Assembly (NCBI RefSeq): GCF_038502225.1
Contig: NC_091303.1
Span: 28,575,193-28,639,192 of the forward strand
Length of the DNA stretch: 64,000 bases
Origin: Cherax quadricarinatus
Taxonomy: Eukaryota > Arthropoda > Malacostraca > Decapoda > Parastacidae
Reading direction: 5' to 3'
The translations under genes and the position numbers were made by a program. The notes beneath the pieces were generated by a model. That model was not told the origin of the DNA, ran no database searches, and saw nothing but the letters and a program-made list of their open reading frames with translations. Shown here piece by piece: positions 54,579 through 64,000 of this stretch (its first letter is position 1; each line of letters opens with the position of its first letter).

Positions 54579-55483
54579 AGAATACCTGACAGGGAGGCAA
54601 CGACGAGTCATGGTATGTGATGAGGTACCACAGTGGGCGCCTGTGACGAGCGGGGTCCGACAGGGGTCAGTCCTAGAACCAGTGCTATTTTTGGTATATG
54701 TGAATGACATTCTGCAAATAGGGACACTCAGAAGTGTCCCTATTTGCAGATGATGTGAAATTAATGAGGAGAATTAAATCAGATGAGGATCAGGCAGGAC
54801 TACAAAGAGACCTGGACAGGCTGGATGCATGGTCCAGCAACTGGCTCCTCAAATTTAACCCTGCCAAATGCAAAGTCATGAAGATTGGGGAAGAGAAAAG
54901 AAGACTGCAGACAGAATGTAGGCTAGGCAGCCAAAGACCACAAACCTCACTCAAGGAGAAAGACCTTGGGGTGGGTATAATACTGAGCACATCTCCAGAA
55001 GCACATATCAACTAGATAACTGCTGCAGCATATAGGCGCCTGGCAAACCTAAGAATAGTGTTCCGATACCTCAGTAAGGAATCATTCAAGACTCCGTACA
55101 CTGTGTACGTCAGGCCCATACTGGAGTACGCAGCACCAGTGTGGAACCTACACCTGGTCAAGAACATCAAGAAAATAGAGAAAGTGCAAAGGTTTGCAAC
55201 AAGGCTAGTTCCAGAGCTAAAGTAAATGTCCTATGAAGAAAAGTTAAGGGGAAATCGGCCTGACGACACTGGAGGACTGGAGGGTTAGGGAGACATGATA
55301 ATGACATACAAAATACTGCGAGTAATAGATGTTCCAGAGAGGGGACACAGAAACAAGAGGTCACAATTGAAAGTTGAAGACTCAGATGAGTCAAAGGGAT
55401 GTTAGGAAGTATTTCTTCAGTCATAAAGTTGTCAGGAAGTGGAATAGTCTGGCAAGTGATGTAGTGGAGGTAGGAACCATATA
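54579..55483 (+). mobile_element. Second CR1-like LINE, 5'-truncated, split by the jerky-like composite
   Basis: RT part SEVSLFADDVKLMRRIKSDE at about 54735, then LGSQRPQTSLKEKDLGVG. Broken by stops. It continues after 63934 with TTTTAAGAGGAGGTATGATA. A local palindrome replaces the normal sequence at 54712-54749. Confidence 0.8.
54712..54749. repeat. Perfect 16-bp inverted repeat with 6-base loop
   Basis: CTGCAAATAGGGACAC, loop TCAGAA, then the exact complement GTGTCCCTATTTGCAG. The other CR1-like copy (about 47285) has only the right arm. Confidence 0.95.
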
Positions 55484-55995
55484 CAGGTCCGCCATCACAA
55501 ATCCGGCAATCAGTTATTTGGTTCCTTCAGTTATTCGGCACTAATTTTGGCTAGCATAATTTCAAATTTCCAGGGTCACCACACCAACCTGCTGGTACTG
55601 TTCGTTGGTGCTACTTGCTGCATAAGTCATTCCAATTTCTTTTTCTCCATTTATTGTTTTAACCTGCTTACTTTTAGCTCTAGCCATGGTTCCAATGAAT
55701 AAAAGAAATACTTCTCATTATGTAAAGCACCGACACAGTACATTATCCATTAAAGATAAGGTGGCTTTGAAGCCACTGTCGGTTGTCATGAACTCAGTCT
55801 CATGAAGCAAGAGAATATGCTTTATTATTACGCTAATATCAACACTACAGCTTATTTGCCTATCCCAAATGATCTAATATGACATCAGAAACAATATAAA
55901 TAACATAAAACATGTTAAATACTCCAGAATGAATAATATTTGGCATAACACCGAGCAGTTCGACAGAGGTATGAAGAGGATATGGTATACAAATA

Positions 55996-56974
55996 CAGTG
56001 GACCCTCGGTATTCGATATTAATCCGTTCCAGAGAGCTCATTGAATACCGAAAATATCGAAAAGCGAATAAATTTTCCCCATAAGAAATAATGGAAATCA
56101 AATTAATCCGTGCAAGACACCCAAAAGTATGAAAAAAAATTTTTTTACCACATGAAATATTAATTTTAATACACACAAACTGAAGAAGACATGCACAGTT
56201 ACATGACACTTACCTTTATTGAAGATCTGGTGATGAATGATGGGATGGGAGGAGGGGAGAGTGTGGATGGTGTTAGTGTTTAGAAGGGGAATCCCCTTCC
56301 ATTAGGACTTGAGGTAGCAAGTCCTTTTCCGGAGTTACTTCCCTTCTTCTTTTAATGCCACTAGGACCAGCTTGAGAGTCACTGGACCTCTGTTGCACAA
56401 CAAATCTGTCCATAGAGCTCTGTACCTCCCGTTCCTTTACGATTTGCCTAAAATGGGCCACAACATTGTCATTGTAATAGTCACCAGCACGGCTTGCAAT
56501 AGCTGCGTTAGGGTGATTTTCATCCATAAAAGTTTGCAGTTCAACCCACTGTGCACACATTTCCTTAATTTTTGAAGTAGGCACAATGGATTCCACAACT
56601 GGCATAGGCTTCTCAGGGTTAGCCCCAAACCCTTCAAAATCTTTCTTAATTTCCATACTAATTCTCACCCTTTTTACCACAGGGTTGGCACTAGAAGCTT
56701 TCTTGGGGCCCATGGTGACTTATTTTGCAGAAACAAGCACCGAAAACAGTGATAATATGGAATGTACCGAATATATCCTTAGATGCGCGCACACTGGCTG
56801 GCTTGTAAACACTGGCACACACGGGGCAGTTCAGGCCACACGTGGACACGTCTCGTACGAATCGTATCGAATACCGGGTTTTCAATCGGATACAGAGGCA
56901 AAATTTTTGCATTAAAATGCATCGAATACCGGATTTATCGAATACCGATGCCATTGAATACTGGGGGTCCACTG
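55996..56974 (-). mobile_element. Tigger-type deletion derivative (979 bp)
   Basis: Ends CAGTGGACCCTC and GGGGGTCCACTG, TA at 55994-55995 and 56975-56976. From the right end the word GGTATTCGAT recurs at steps of 16, 16, 20, 16, 19 bp. Almost the same size and coding content as 1881-2867, but with a different word. Confidence 0.85.
56273..56713 (-). CDS. 146-residue truncated Tigger protein, second copy
   Basis: Same composition and same deletion junction as 2150-2590 (MGPKKASSANP ... KKDFEGFGANPEKPMPVVE ... PTSKIKEMCAQW). About a dozen amino-acid differences lie mainly in the second half, no stop and no frameshift. The DDE core is absent. Confidence 0.7.
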   Translation of the reverse strand: MGPKKASSANPVVKRVRISMEIKKDFEGFGANPEKPMPVVESIVPTSKIKEMCAQWVELQTFMDENHPNAAIASRAGDYYNDNVVAHFRQIVKEREVQSSMDRFVVQQRSSDSQAGPSGIKRRREVTPEKDLLPQVLMEGDSPSKH

Positions 56975-57436
56975 TACCATTCTCCTTTCCCTGTCCTGGT
57001 GGCTTATACAGTGGACCCCCGCATACCGTACGCATCGCATACCGTACAATCCGCATACCGGACGCTTTGATCACAAAAATTTTGCCTCACATACCGCCCA
57101 AAAACCCGCTCACCGCCCTTCGTCCGAGACGCGTCCAATGTGCGGCCTGAGCCACGCTCACATGTTCCGCCGGTGGCATTGTTTACCAGCCAGCCTCAGC
57201 GGTAACATCCAAGCATACAATCGGAACATTTCGTATTATTACAGTGTTTTTGGTGATTTTTTCTGGAAAATAAGTGACCATGGGCCCCAAGAAAGCTTCT
57301 AGTGCCAACCCTACAGCAATAAGGGTGAGAATTACTATAGAGATGAAGAAAAAGATCATTGATAAGTATGAAAGTGGAGTGCGTGTCTCCGAGCTGGCCA
57401 GGTTGTATAATAAACCCCAATCAACCATCGCTACTA

Positions 57437-57865
57437 TTGGTGGTACAGCTGCTGCTGCTGCTGTACCACCGTCAGCTGCTGCTGCACTGTCAGCTGCTGC
57501 TGCTGTTGTACCACCGTCAGCTGCTGCTGCTGCTGTAGTACTGTCTGCTGCTGCTGTAGCATCGTTTGCTGCTGCTGTAGCATCGTCTGCTGCTGCTGTA
57601 GCATCGTCTGCTGCTGCTGTAGCATCGTCTGTTGCTGCTGTAGCATCGTCTGCTGCTGCTGTAGCATTGTCTGCTGCTGCTGTAGCATCGTCTGCTGCTG
57701 CTGTAGCATCGTCTGTTGCTGCTGTAGCATCGTCTGCTGCTGCTGTAGCATCGTCTGTTGCTGCTGTAGCATCGTCTGCTGCTGCTGTAGCATCGTCTGT
57801 TGCTGCTGTAGCATCGTCCGTTGCTGCTGTACCACCGTCAGCTGCTGCTGCTGCTGTAGCACCGT
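57437..57865. repeat. 21-bp minisatellite (GCT)3-GTAGCATCGTCT
   Basis: About 15-20 units, a multiple of three, so the transposase frame stays open (AAAVASS). The opposite strand gives a Gln-rich frame. GCTGCTGTACCACCGTCAGC variants occur at both ends. Confidence 0.9.
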
Positions 57866-57913
57866 TGTTGGTGTGGCTTATTGAGAATACCAAGAAACAA
57901 TTAACCCCAGAGG

Positions 57914-58035
57914 ATTTGCCACCCAGGATAACCCAAACAAGTCAGTGTCATCGAAGACTGTCTAACTTATTTCCATTGGGGTCCTTAATCTTGTCTCCCA
58001 GGATGCAACCCACACCAGTCGACTAACACCCAGGT
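57914..58035 (-). repeat. Inverted fragment of the tRNA-derived SINE
   Basis: Reverse complement of the SINE body at 26230-26370 (CACCTGGGTGTTAGTCGAC; core GGGTTATCCTGGGTGGC). Confidence 0.75.
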
Positions 58036-58270
58036 GAACAGGGAAAAATGCCTGGAACTAGTGCTCATATTGGTGAATTTAAAGCCAGCAAAGGTTGGTT
58101 TGAGAGATTTAAGAATCGTAGTGGCATACACAGTGTGATAAGGCCTGTTCTGGAAGAAAATGTCAAACAGGACCTACAGTACTCAGGAGGAAAAGGCACT
58201 CCCAGGACACAGTGTCTCATCAGTCATTGCTGCATCTTCAATAAAGGTAAGTGTCATTTATTCTTCATTT

Positions 58271-58318
58271 AGTAGAGTAGTACATGCACAATATATATTG
58301 TGCATGTACTACTCTACT
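58271..58318. repeat. Perfect 48-bp palindrome
   Basis: Arm AGTAGAGTAGTACATGCACA plus ATAT, followed by its exact complement with no loop. Other Tigger-type copies have only a short ATTGTGCATG here. Confidence 0.95.
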
Positions 58319-58613
58319 ATTGTGCATGTATCCTTCTCTTTGTGTGTAGGAAAATGTATATTTCATGTGGTAAATTTTTTTTTCATACTTTTGGGTGTCT
58401 TGCACGGATTAATTTGATTTCCATTATTTCTTATGGGGAAAATTCATTCGCATACCGAACATTTCACATAACAACCAGCCCTCTTGCATGGATTAAGGTC
58501 GCTATACGGGGGTCCACTGTATTAGAGAAAACGGATTATAGCACAGGGCTAACTGTGATATACACTCATACTGCACCATAAACCTGAAATAAAAAAGTTA
58601 TTTTCTCTATATA

Positions 58614-58991
58614 GATTATCACACATAGCAGCATATGTGTAGAGAACCTAGGATAACCCAAAAAAGTCAACATGGCTTACTTTTAGTACCTGGCTTGGGT
58701 TAGCCATATATGATTTTTGTTAATATTCAATTCCCAGCCAGGGTAGAAACATTAGGCATGTTTCTCTACACCTGTTGTCTATGTTTACCCATCAGTAAAT
58801 GGGTACCTGGGTGTTAGATTTCTGGTGTGGGTATTATCCTGGGACACTGACCTAATTTTCTTGAAATACTCGGCATAACAAGCAGCTTTCTATATAGCAG
58901 AATGTCACTGATGTCCCCAGCATTGTATACCTTGTACATGTACGTGTAGTAAATAAAGATATTATTATTATTATTATTATTATTATTTTTT
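58614..58991. repeat. SINE pieces as at 14639-15008
   Basis: Inverted core CCTAGGATAACCC, then the plus-strand SINE with GTAGTAAATAAAG and an (ATT)n tail into which the LINE tail is inserted. Confidence 0.7.
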
Positions 58992-58999
58992 ATTATTAT

Positions 59000-61900
59000 T
59001 TTTATTATTATCACACTGGTTGATTCCCACCAAGGCAGGGTGGCCCGAAAAAGAAAAACTTTCACCATCATTCACTCCATCACTGTCTTGCCAGAAGGGT
59101 GCTTTACACTACAGTTTTTAAACTGCAACATTAACACCCCTCCTTCAGAGTGCAGGTACTGTATCTCCCATCTCCAGGACTCAAGTCCAGCCTGCCGGTT
59201 TCCCTGAACCCCTTCATAAATGTTACTTTGCTCACACTCCAACAGCACGTCAAGTATTAAAAACCATTTGTCTCCATTCACTCCTATTAAACACGTTCAC
59301 GCATGCCTGCTGGAAGTCCAAGCCCCTCGCACACAAAACCTCCTTTACCCCCTCCCTCCAACCTTTCCTAGGCCGACCCCTACCCCGCCTTCCTTCCACT
59401 ACAGACTGATACACTCTTGAAGTCATTCTGTTTTGCTCCATTCTCTCTACATGTCCGAATCACCTCAACAACCCTTCCTCAGCCCTCTGGACAACAGTTT
59501 TGGTAATCCCGCACCTCCTCCTCCTAACTTCCAAACTACGAATTCTCTGCATTATATTCACACCACACATTGCCCTCAGACATGACATCTCCACTGCTTC
59601 CAGCCTTCTCCTCGCTGCAACATTCATCACCCATGCTTCACACCCATATAAGAGCGTTGGTAAAACTATACTCTCATACATTCCCCTCTATGCCTCCAAG
59701 GACAAAGTTCTTTGTCTCCACAGACTCCTAAGTGCACCACTCACCCTTTTCCCCTCATCAATTCTATGATTCACCTCATCTTTCATAGACCCATCCGCTG
59801 ACACGTCCACTCCCAAATATCTGAATACATTCACCTCCTCCATACTCTCTCCCTCCAATCTGATATCCAATCTTTCATCACCTAATCTTTTTGTTATCCT
59901 CATAACCTTACTCTTTCCTGTACTCACTTTTAATTTTCTTCTTTTGCATACCCTACCAAATTCATCCACCAATCTCTGCAACTTCTCTTCAGAATCTCCC
60001 AAGAGCACAGTGTCATCAGCAAAGAGCAACTGTGACAACTCCCACTTTATGTGTGATTCTTATCTTTTAACTCCATGCCTCTTGCCAAGACCCTCGCATT
60101 TACTTCTCTTACAACCCCGTCTATAAATATATTAAACAACCACGGTGACATCACACATCCTTGTCTAAGGCCTACTTTTAGTGGGAAATAATTTCCCTCT
60201 TTCCTACATACTCTAACTTGAGCCTCACTAACCTCGTAAAAACTCTTCACTGCTTTCAGTAACCTACCTCCTACACCATACACCTGCAACATCTGCCACA
60301 TTGCCCCCCTATCCACCCTGTCATACGCCTTTTCCAAATCCATAAATGCAACAAAGACCTCTTTAGCCTTATCTAAATACTGTTCACTTATGTGTTTCAC
60401 TGTAAACACCTGGTCCACACACCCACTCTTTCCTAAAGCCTCCTTGTTCATCTGCTATCCTATTCTCCGTCTTACTCTTAATTCTTTCAATAATAACTCT
60501 ACCATACACTTTACCAGGTATATTCAACAAACTTATCCCCCTATAATTTTTGCACTCTCTTTTGTCCCCTTTGCCTTTATACAAAGGAACTATGCATGCT
60601 CTCTGCCAATCCCTAGGTACCTTACCTTCTTCCATACATTTACTAAATAATTGCACCAACCACTCCAAAACTATATCCCCACCTGCTTTTAACATTTCTA
60701 TCTTTATCCCATCAATCCCGGCTGCCTTACCCCCTTTCATTTTACCTACTGCCTCACAAACTTCCCCCACACTCACAACTGTCTCTTCCTCACTCCTACA
60801 AGATGTTATTCCTCCTTGCCCTATACACAAAATCACAGCTTCCCTATCTTCATCAACATTTAACAATTCCTCAAAATATTCCCTCCATCTTCCCAATACC
60901 TCTAACTCTCCATTTGATAACTCTCCTCTCCTATTTTTAACTGACAAATCCATTTGTTCTCTAGGCTTCCTTAACTTGTTAATCTCACTCCAAAACTTTT
61001 CTTATTTTCAACAAAATTTGTTGATAACATCTCACCCACTCTCTCATTTGCTCTCTTTTTACATTGCTTCACCACTCTCTTAACCTCTCTCTTTTTCTCC
61101 ATATACTCTTCCCTCCTTGCATCACTTCTACTTTGTAAAAACTTCTCATATGCTAACTTTTTCTCCCATACTACTCTCTTTACATCATTCCACCAATCGC
61201 TCACTTTCCCTCCCGCACCCACCTTTCTGTAACCACAAACTTCTGCTGAACACTCCAACACTACATTTTTAAACCTACCCCATACCTCTTCGACCCCATT
61301 GCCTATGCTCTCATTAGCCCATCTATCCTCCAATAGCTGTTTATATCTTACCCTAACTGCCTCGTCTTTTAGTTTATAAACCATCACCTCTCTCTTCCCT
61401 GATGCTTCTATTCTCCTTGTATCCCATCTACCTTTTACTCTCAGTGTAGCTACAACTAGAAAGTGATCTGATATATCTGTGGCCCCTCTATAAACATGTA
61501 CATCCTGAAGTCTACTCAACAGTCTTTTATCTACCAATACATAATCCAACAAACTACTGTCATTTCGCCCTACATCATATCTTGTATACTTATTTATCCT
61601 CTTTTTCTTAAAATATGTATTACCTATAACTAAACCCCTTTCTATACAAAGTTCAATCAAAGGGCTCCCATTATCATTTACACCTGGCACCCCAAACTTA
61701 CCTACCACACCCTCTCTAAAAGTTTCTCCTACTTTAGCATTCAGGTCCCCTACCACAAATACTCTCTCACTTGGTTCAAAGGCTCCTATACATTCACTTA
61801 ACATCTCCCAAAATCTCTCTCTCTCCTCTACATTCCTCTCTTCTCCAGGTGCATACACGCTTATTATGACTCACTTTTCGCATCCAACCTTTACTTTAAT

Positions 61901-62585
61901 CCACATAATTCTTGAATTTACACATTCATATTCTCTTTTCTCCTTCCATAACTGATCCTTCAACATTACTGCTACCCCTTCCTTTGCTCTAACTCTCTCA
62001 GATACTCCAGATTTAATCCCATTTATTTCCCCCCGCCGAAACTCCCCTACCCCGTTCAGCTTTGTTTCGCTTAGGGCCAGGACATCCAACTTCTTTTCAT
62101 TCATAACATCAGCAATCATCTGTTTCTTGTCATCCGCACTACATCCACGCACATTCAAGCATCCCAGTTTTATAAAGTTTTTCTTCTTCTCTTTTTTAGT
62201 AAATGTCTACAGGAGAAGGGGTTACTAGCCCATTGCTCCCGGCATTTGAGTTGCCTCATACGACATGCATGGCTTACAGAGGAAAGATTCTTTTCCACTT
62301 CCCCATGGACAATAGAAGAAATAAAGAAGAACAAGAGCTATTTAGAAAAAGGAGAGAAACCTAGATGTATGTATATATATATGCATGTGCGTGTCTGTGA
62401 AGTGTGACCAAAGTGTAAGTAGGAGTAGCAAGATATCCCTGTTATCTAGCATGTTTATGAGACAGAAAAAGAAACCAGCAATCCTACCATCATGCAAAAC
62501 AGTTACAGGTTTCTGTTTCACAGTCATCTGGCAGGACGGTAGTACTTCCCTGGGTGGTTGCTGTCTACCAACCTACTACCTATAT
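59000..62585 (-). mobile_element. RTE-like LINE, longer copy
   Basis: 3' end with (TAA)n at about 59000, inserted in the (ATT)n tail of the SINE. The 5' leader reaches about 62585 and is again bordered by ATT repeats. It includes the endonuclease start missing in copy 1. Confidence 0.75.
59072..62158 (-). pseudogene. Endonuclease/RT of RTE-like LINE copy 2, multiply frameshifted
   Basis: From 62158: MNVRGCSADDKKQMIADVM and LDVLALSETKLNGVGEF (endonuclease start), a stop at about 61871, then FEPSERVFVVGDLNAKVGE. RT blocks: YRGISLLNIPGKVYGR, MDLEKAYDRVDRGAM, VGLRQGCVMSPWLFNIF and QLLFADDTVLLGDSEE. At least five shifts or stops break it. Where copy 1 has EKACDRVD this copy has the usual EKAYDRVD. 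Confidence 0.8.
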
Positions 62586-62632
62586 TATTATTATTATTAT
62601 ATTATATTATTATTATTATTATTATATTATTT

Positions 62633-63860
62633 TCTCAGTTGTTTGTTGGGTTACCTTATTCAAACTTGGGCAATTTATGATGAAAAGATACTTCTTCATG
62701 TACACCAAAAATGAAAAAAATCAGACTATAAATAGCGGAGTTCACTTCTCAGCCATTAGCGGCCACTTAGCGGTATATTTTTGTATGGTTATGGTTATAT
62801 TCTCATTTTTTCGGTCTCATTTGATAGAATGAAAGATATATTACAGAAATAGATATGATTTTGATTGCTTTCATGATGAAAAGTACCTTGAAATTGCGCT
62901 CACAGTAGCGAAAATGTTCTATTCTTTAGCGAAGCTCTAGAGTAAACAAATGACATCATCGTCCAATACCTGTCCGCCTGCCAGTCTAAATTCCAGAATG
63001 GAGTCAAGAATGGCTTGACATTATTTATACAATTATTACAATAATGCAGCAGTCTGCATAACAGTAAATTTTCTGTTTTTTTTTTGTGAATAAAAATTCC
63101 AAATGAAAAGCAAGAATAATATAAGAGGGGCTTGTAGCCATGACTAATGAACAGATAAAATGTTATTTTAGTGCCAGGAATGTCTGCATTGTTTATTCTG
63201 GATCCTATTTTAAAATTGGCATCTGTTGAAATTTGTGTGAAATCGGCCAAATTGCCAATTTCTGACCACTTTATTGGGTAGTTGAAATAAGTGAATGGGC
63301 GGTTTCTTGTACTCAGTTGACAGACTAGAAGTAAATAAGTTTATTCAGGTATACACAAATACAGTTACATAGATTATCATACATAGCAGTGTATGTATAG
63401 AGAACCTAGGATAACCCAGAAAAGTCAGACAAAGTGACTTATTTCCAGTACCTGGCTTGGGCTTGCCATATATGATTTTTGGTAAATATTTTTTTTTCTC
63501 AGTTGTTTGTTGGGCTATCTCATTGAAACTTGGGCAATGTATAATGGAAAGATGCTTCTTAACGTACAACAAAAACAAAAAAGACGGACGATAAATAAGG
63601 GAGTTAACTTCTCAGCCATTAGCCGCCTCTTTGCAGAGTATTTTTGTATGGTTTTTATGGTTGTATTTTCATGTTTTTGGACTCATTTGATAGAATGGAA
63701 GATATATTACAGAAATAGACATGATTTTGATTGCTTTCATGACGAAAAGTACCTTGAAATTGAGCTCAAAGTAGCGGAAATGTTCGATTTTTGCCGATAT
63801 TCAATGAGCTGTGTAAGTCAAGTTGGTTAATTTTATTATGTGTATTCTAACCTAACCACT
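62633..63860 (+). repeat. Tandem 850-bp units (about 1.5) in composite copy 2
   Basis: Units start at about 62633 and 63491 (CAGTTGTTTGTTGGG), one unit fewer than copy 1. Same internal landmarks, including the reversed SINE end at 63330-63440. Confidence 0.7.
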
Positions 63861-63935
63861 CTGTAATTCAGCAAACTCAGTAATCCGGCACACTACAGGT
63901 CCCAATGATGCCGGATTTGTGATGGAGGACCTGTA

Positions 63936-64000
63936 CATAGTTTTAAGAGGAGGTATGATAAAGCTCATGGAGCAGGGAGAGAGGACCTAGTAGCGACCAG
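63936..64000 (+). mobile_element. Continuation of the CR1-like LINE from 55483 (runs off window)
   Basis: CATAGTTTTAAGAGGAGGTA and GACCTAGTAGCGACCAG match the 3' end of the first CR1-like LINE at 54358-54425. Confidence 0.8.

Larger units (their letters stand above)
57280..58230 (+). pseudogene. Tigger transposase remnant with Ala/Val/Ser repeat
   Basis: MGPKKASSANPTAIRVRI and the helix-turn-helix (KYESGVRVSELARLYNKPQS) are intact. At TIATI (about 57437) the frame enters the repeat AAAVASS for some 135 codons, then returns to transposase sequence (LLVWLIEN, compare LLVWINEKQI). An inverted SINE piece is inserted at about 57914-58035, with a stop at 58024-58026. The CENP-B-type domain resumes with FKASKGWFERFKNRSGIHS. 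The DDE core is missing. Confidence 0.75.
57009..58519 (+). mobile_element. Tigger-type element with in-frame GCT-rich minisatellite
   Basis: Ends CAGTGGACCCCC and GGGGGTCCACTG, TA at 57007-57008 and 58520-58521. Left word array GCATACCGTA spaced 16, 16, 20, 16, 19 bp. Contains a transposase remnant, a 21-bp minisatellite, a SINE fragment and a 48-bp palindrome. Confidence 0.85.
55484..63933 (+). mobile_element. jerky/pogo-like DNA transposon composite, copy 2
   Basis: Ends CAGGTCCGCCATCACAAATC and GATTTGTGATGGAGGACCTG, TA at 55482-55483 and 63934-63935. Same left part as copy 1, including the psq-like remnant at 55686. It holds two Tigger-type elements, SINE pieces, an RTE-like LINE and about 1.5 tandem units. 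Confidence 0.8.

Noticed and set aside
57434..57893. Glutamine-rich and Asp/Ala-rich minus-strand frames
   Set aside because: Antisense of the 21-bp minisatellite inside the Tigger remnant.
14004..63933. A LINE carried along within a transposing jerky-like composite (hitchhiking)
   Set aside because: The LINE sits at different positions in the two copies, with its own 7-bp target duplication in copy 1, so the insertions are independent.
1..64000. Endogenous virus sequence, rRNA, or free-standing tRNA genes
   Set aside because: None seen; RT-bearing elements are all LINE, Penelope-like or Ty3/gypsy without an envelope gene, and the only tRNA-like sequence is the SINE head.

Overview
The window reads as nuclear DNA of a decapod crustacean (crayfish, lobster or shrimp type). 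This is inferred from its repeats: tRNA-derived SINEs with the TTGGGTTATCCT core, CR1-like, RTE-like and Jockey-type LINEs, Penelope-like elements, a rearranged Ty3/gypsy element, and many Tigger- and piggyBac-type DNA transposons. I see no bacterial genes, rRNA, CRISPR array or virus. Almost all of the sequence is nested transposons, many of which can be peeled apart exactly from their TA, TTAA or longer target duplications. LAYOUT. 1-2.9 kb holds three Tigger-type elements, two of them abutting. 3.06-3.21 kb is a host exon on the minus strand. 4.4-25.9 kb is one Ty3/gypsy element (pol order integrase before RT, as in the Gmr1-like group), inflated from about 6.6 kb to 21.5 kb by at least six insertions and flanked by CTAAG. 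26-31 kb has SINEs, a piggyBac-type MITE and a near full-length dead piggyBac. 31.5-34.4 kb is a Penelope-like element. 35.2-35.8 kb is a palindrome of hairpins. HOST PART. 35.93-41.32 kb carries a second host exon, phase-compatible with the 3.1 kb exon across a 32.7-kb intron, then a 38-bp minisatellite, then three intronless minus-strand reading frames in a row. The first and third encode two-pass membrane proteins with long acidic, serine-rich tails. The first and second are only 82 bp apart. 41.6-43.6 kb is a pyrimidine-rich satellite. 43.6-54.5 kb is one CR1-like LINE broken by a Tigger-type element, by two inverted Jockey-type LINEs, and by a piggyBac-type MITE that contains an 822-bp inverted copy of the host genes at 39.6-40.4 kb. 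54.6-64 kb is a second CR1-like LINE broken by an 8.4-kb jerky/pogo-like composite, sister of the one at 14.0-21.2 kb. MAIN SIGNALS. (1) piggyBac-type ends carry two 12-bp palindromic words exactly 34 bp apart, and the central four bases differ by family. (2) Tigger-type ends carry word arrays with constant spacing (16,16,20,16,19 bp) while the word itself is swapped between families with near-identical transposase remnants. (3) The 822-bp host-gene copy has microhomology junctions and no length change. (4) Two perfect palindromes look like template-switch products.
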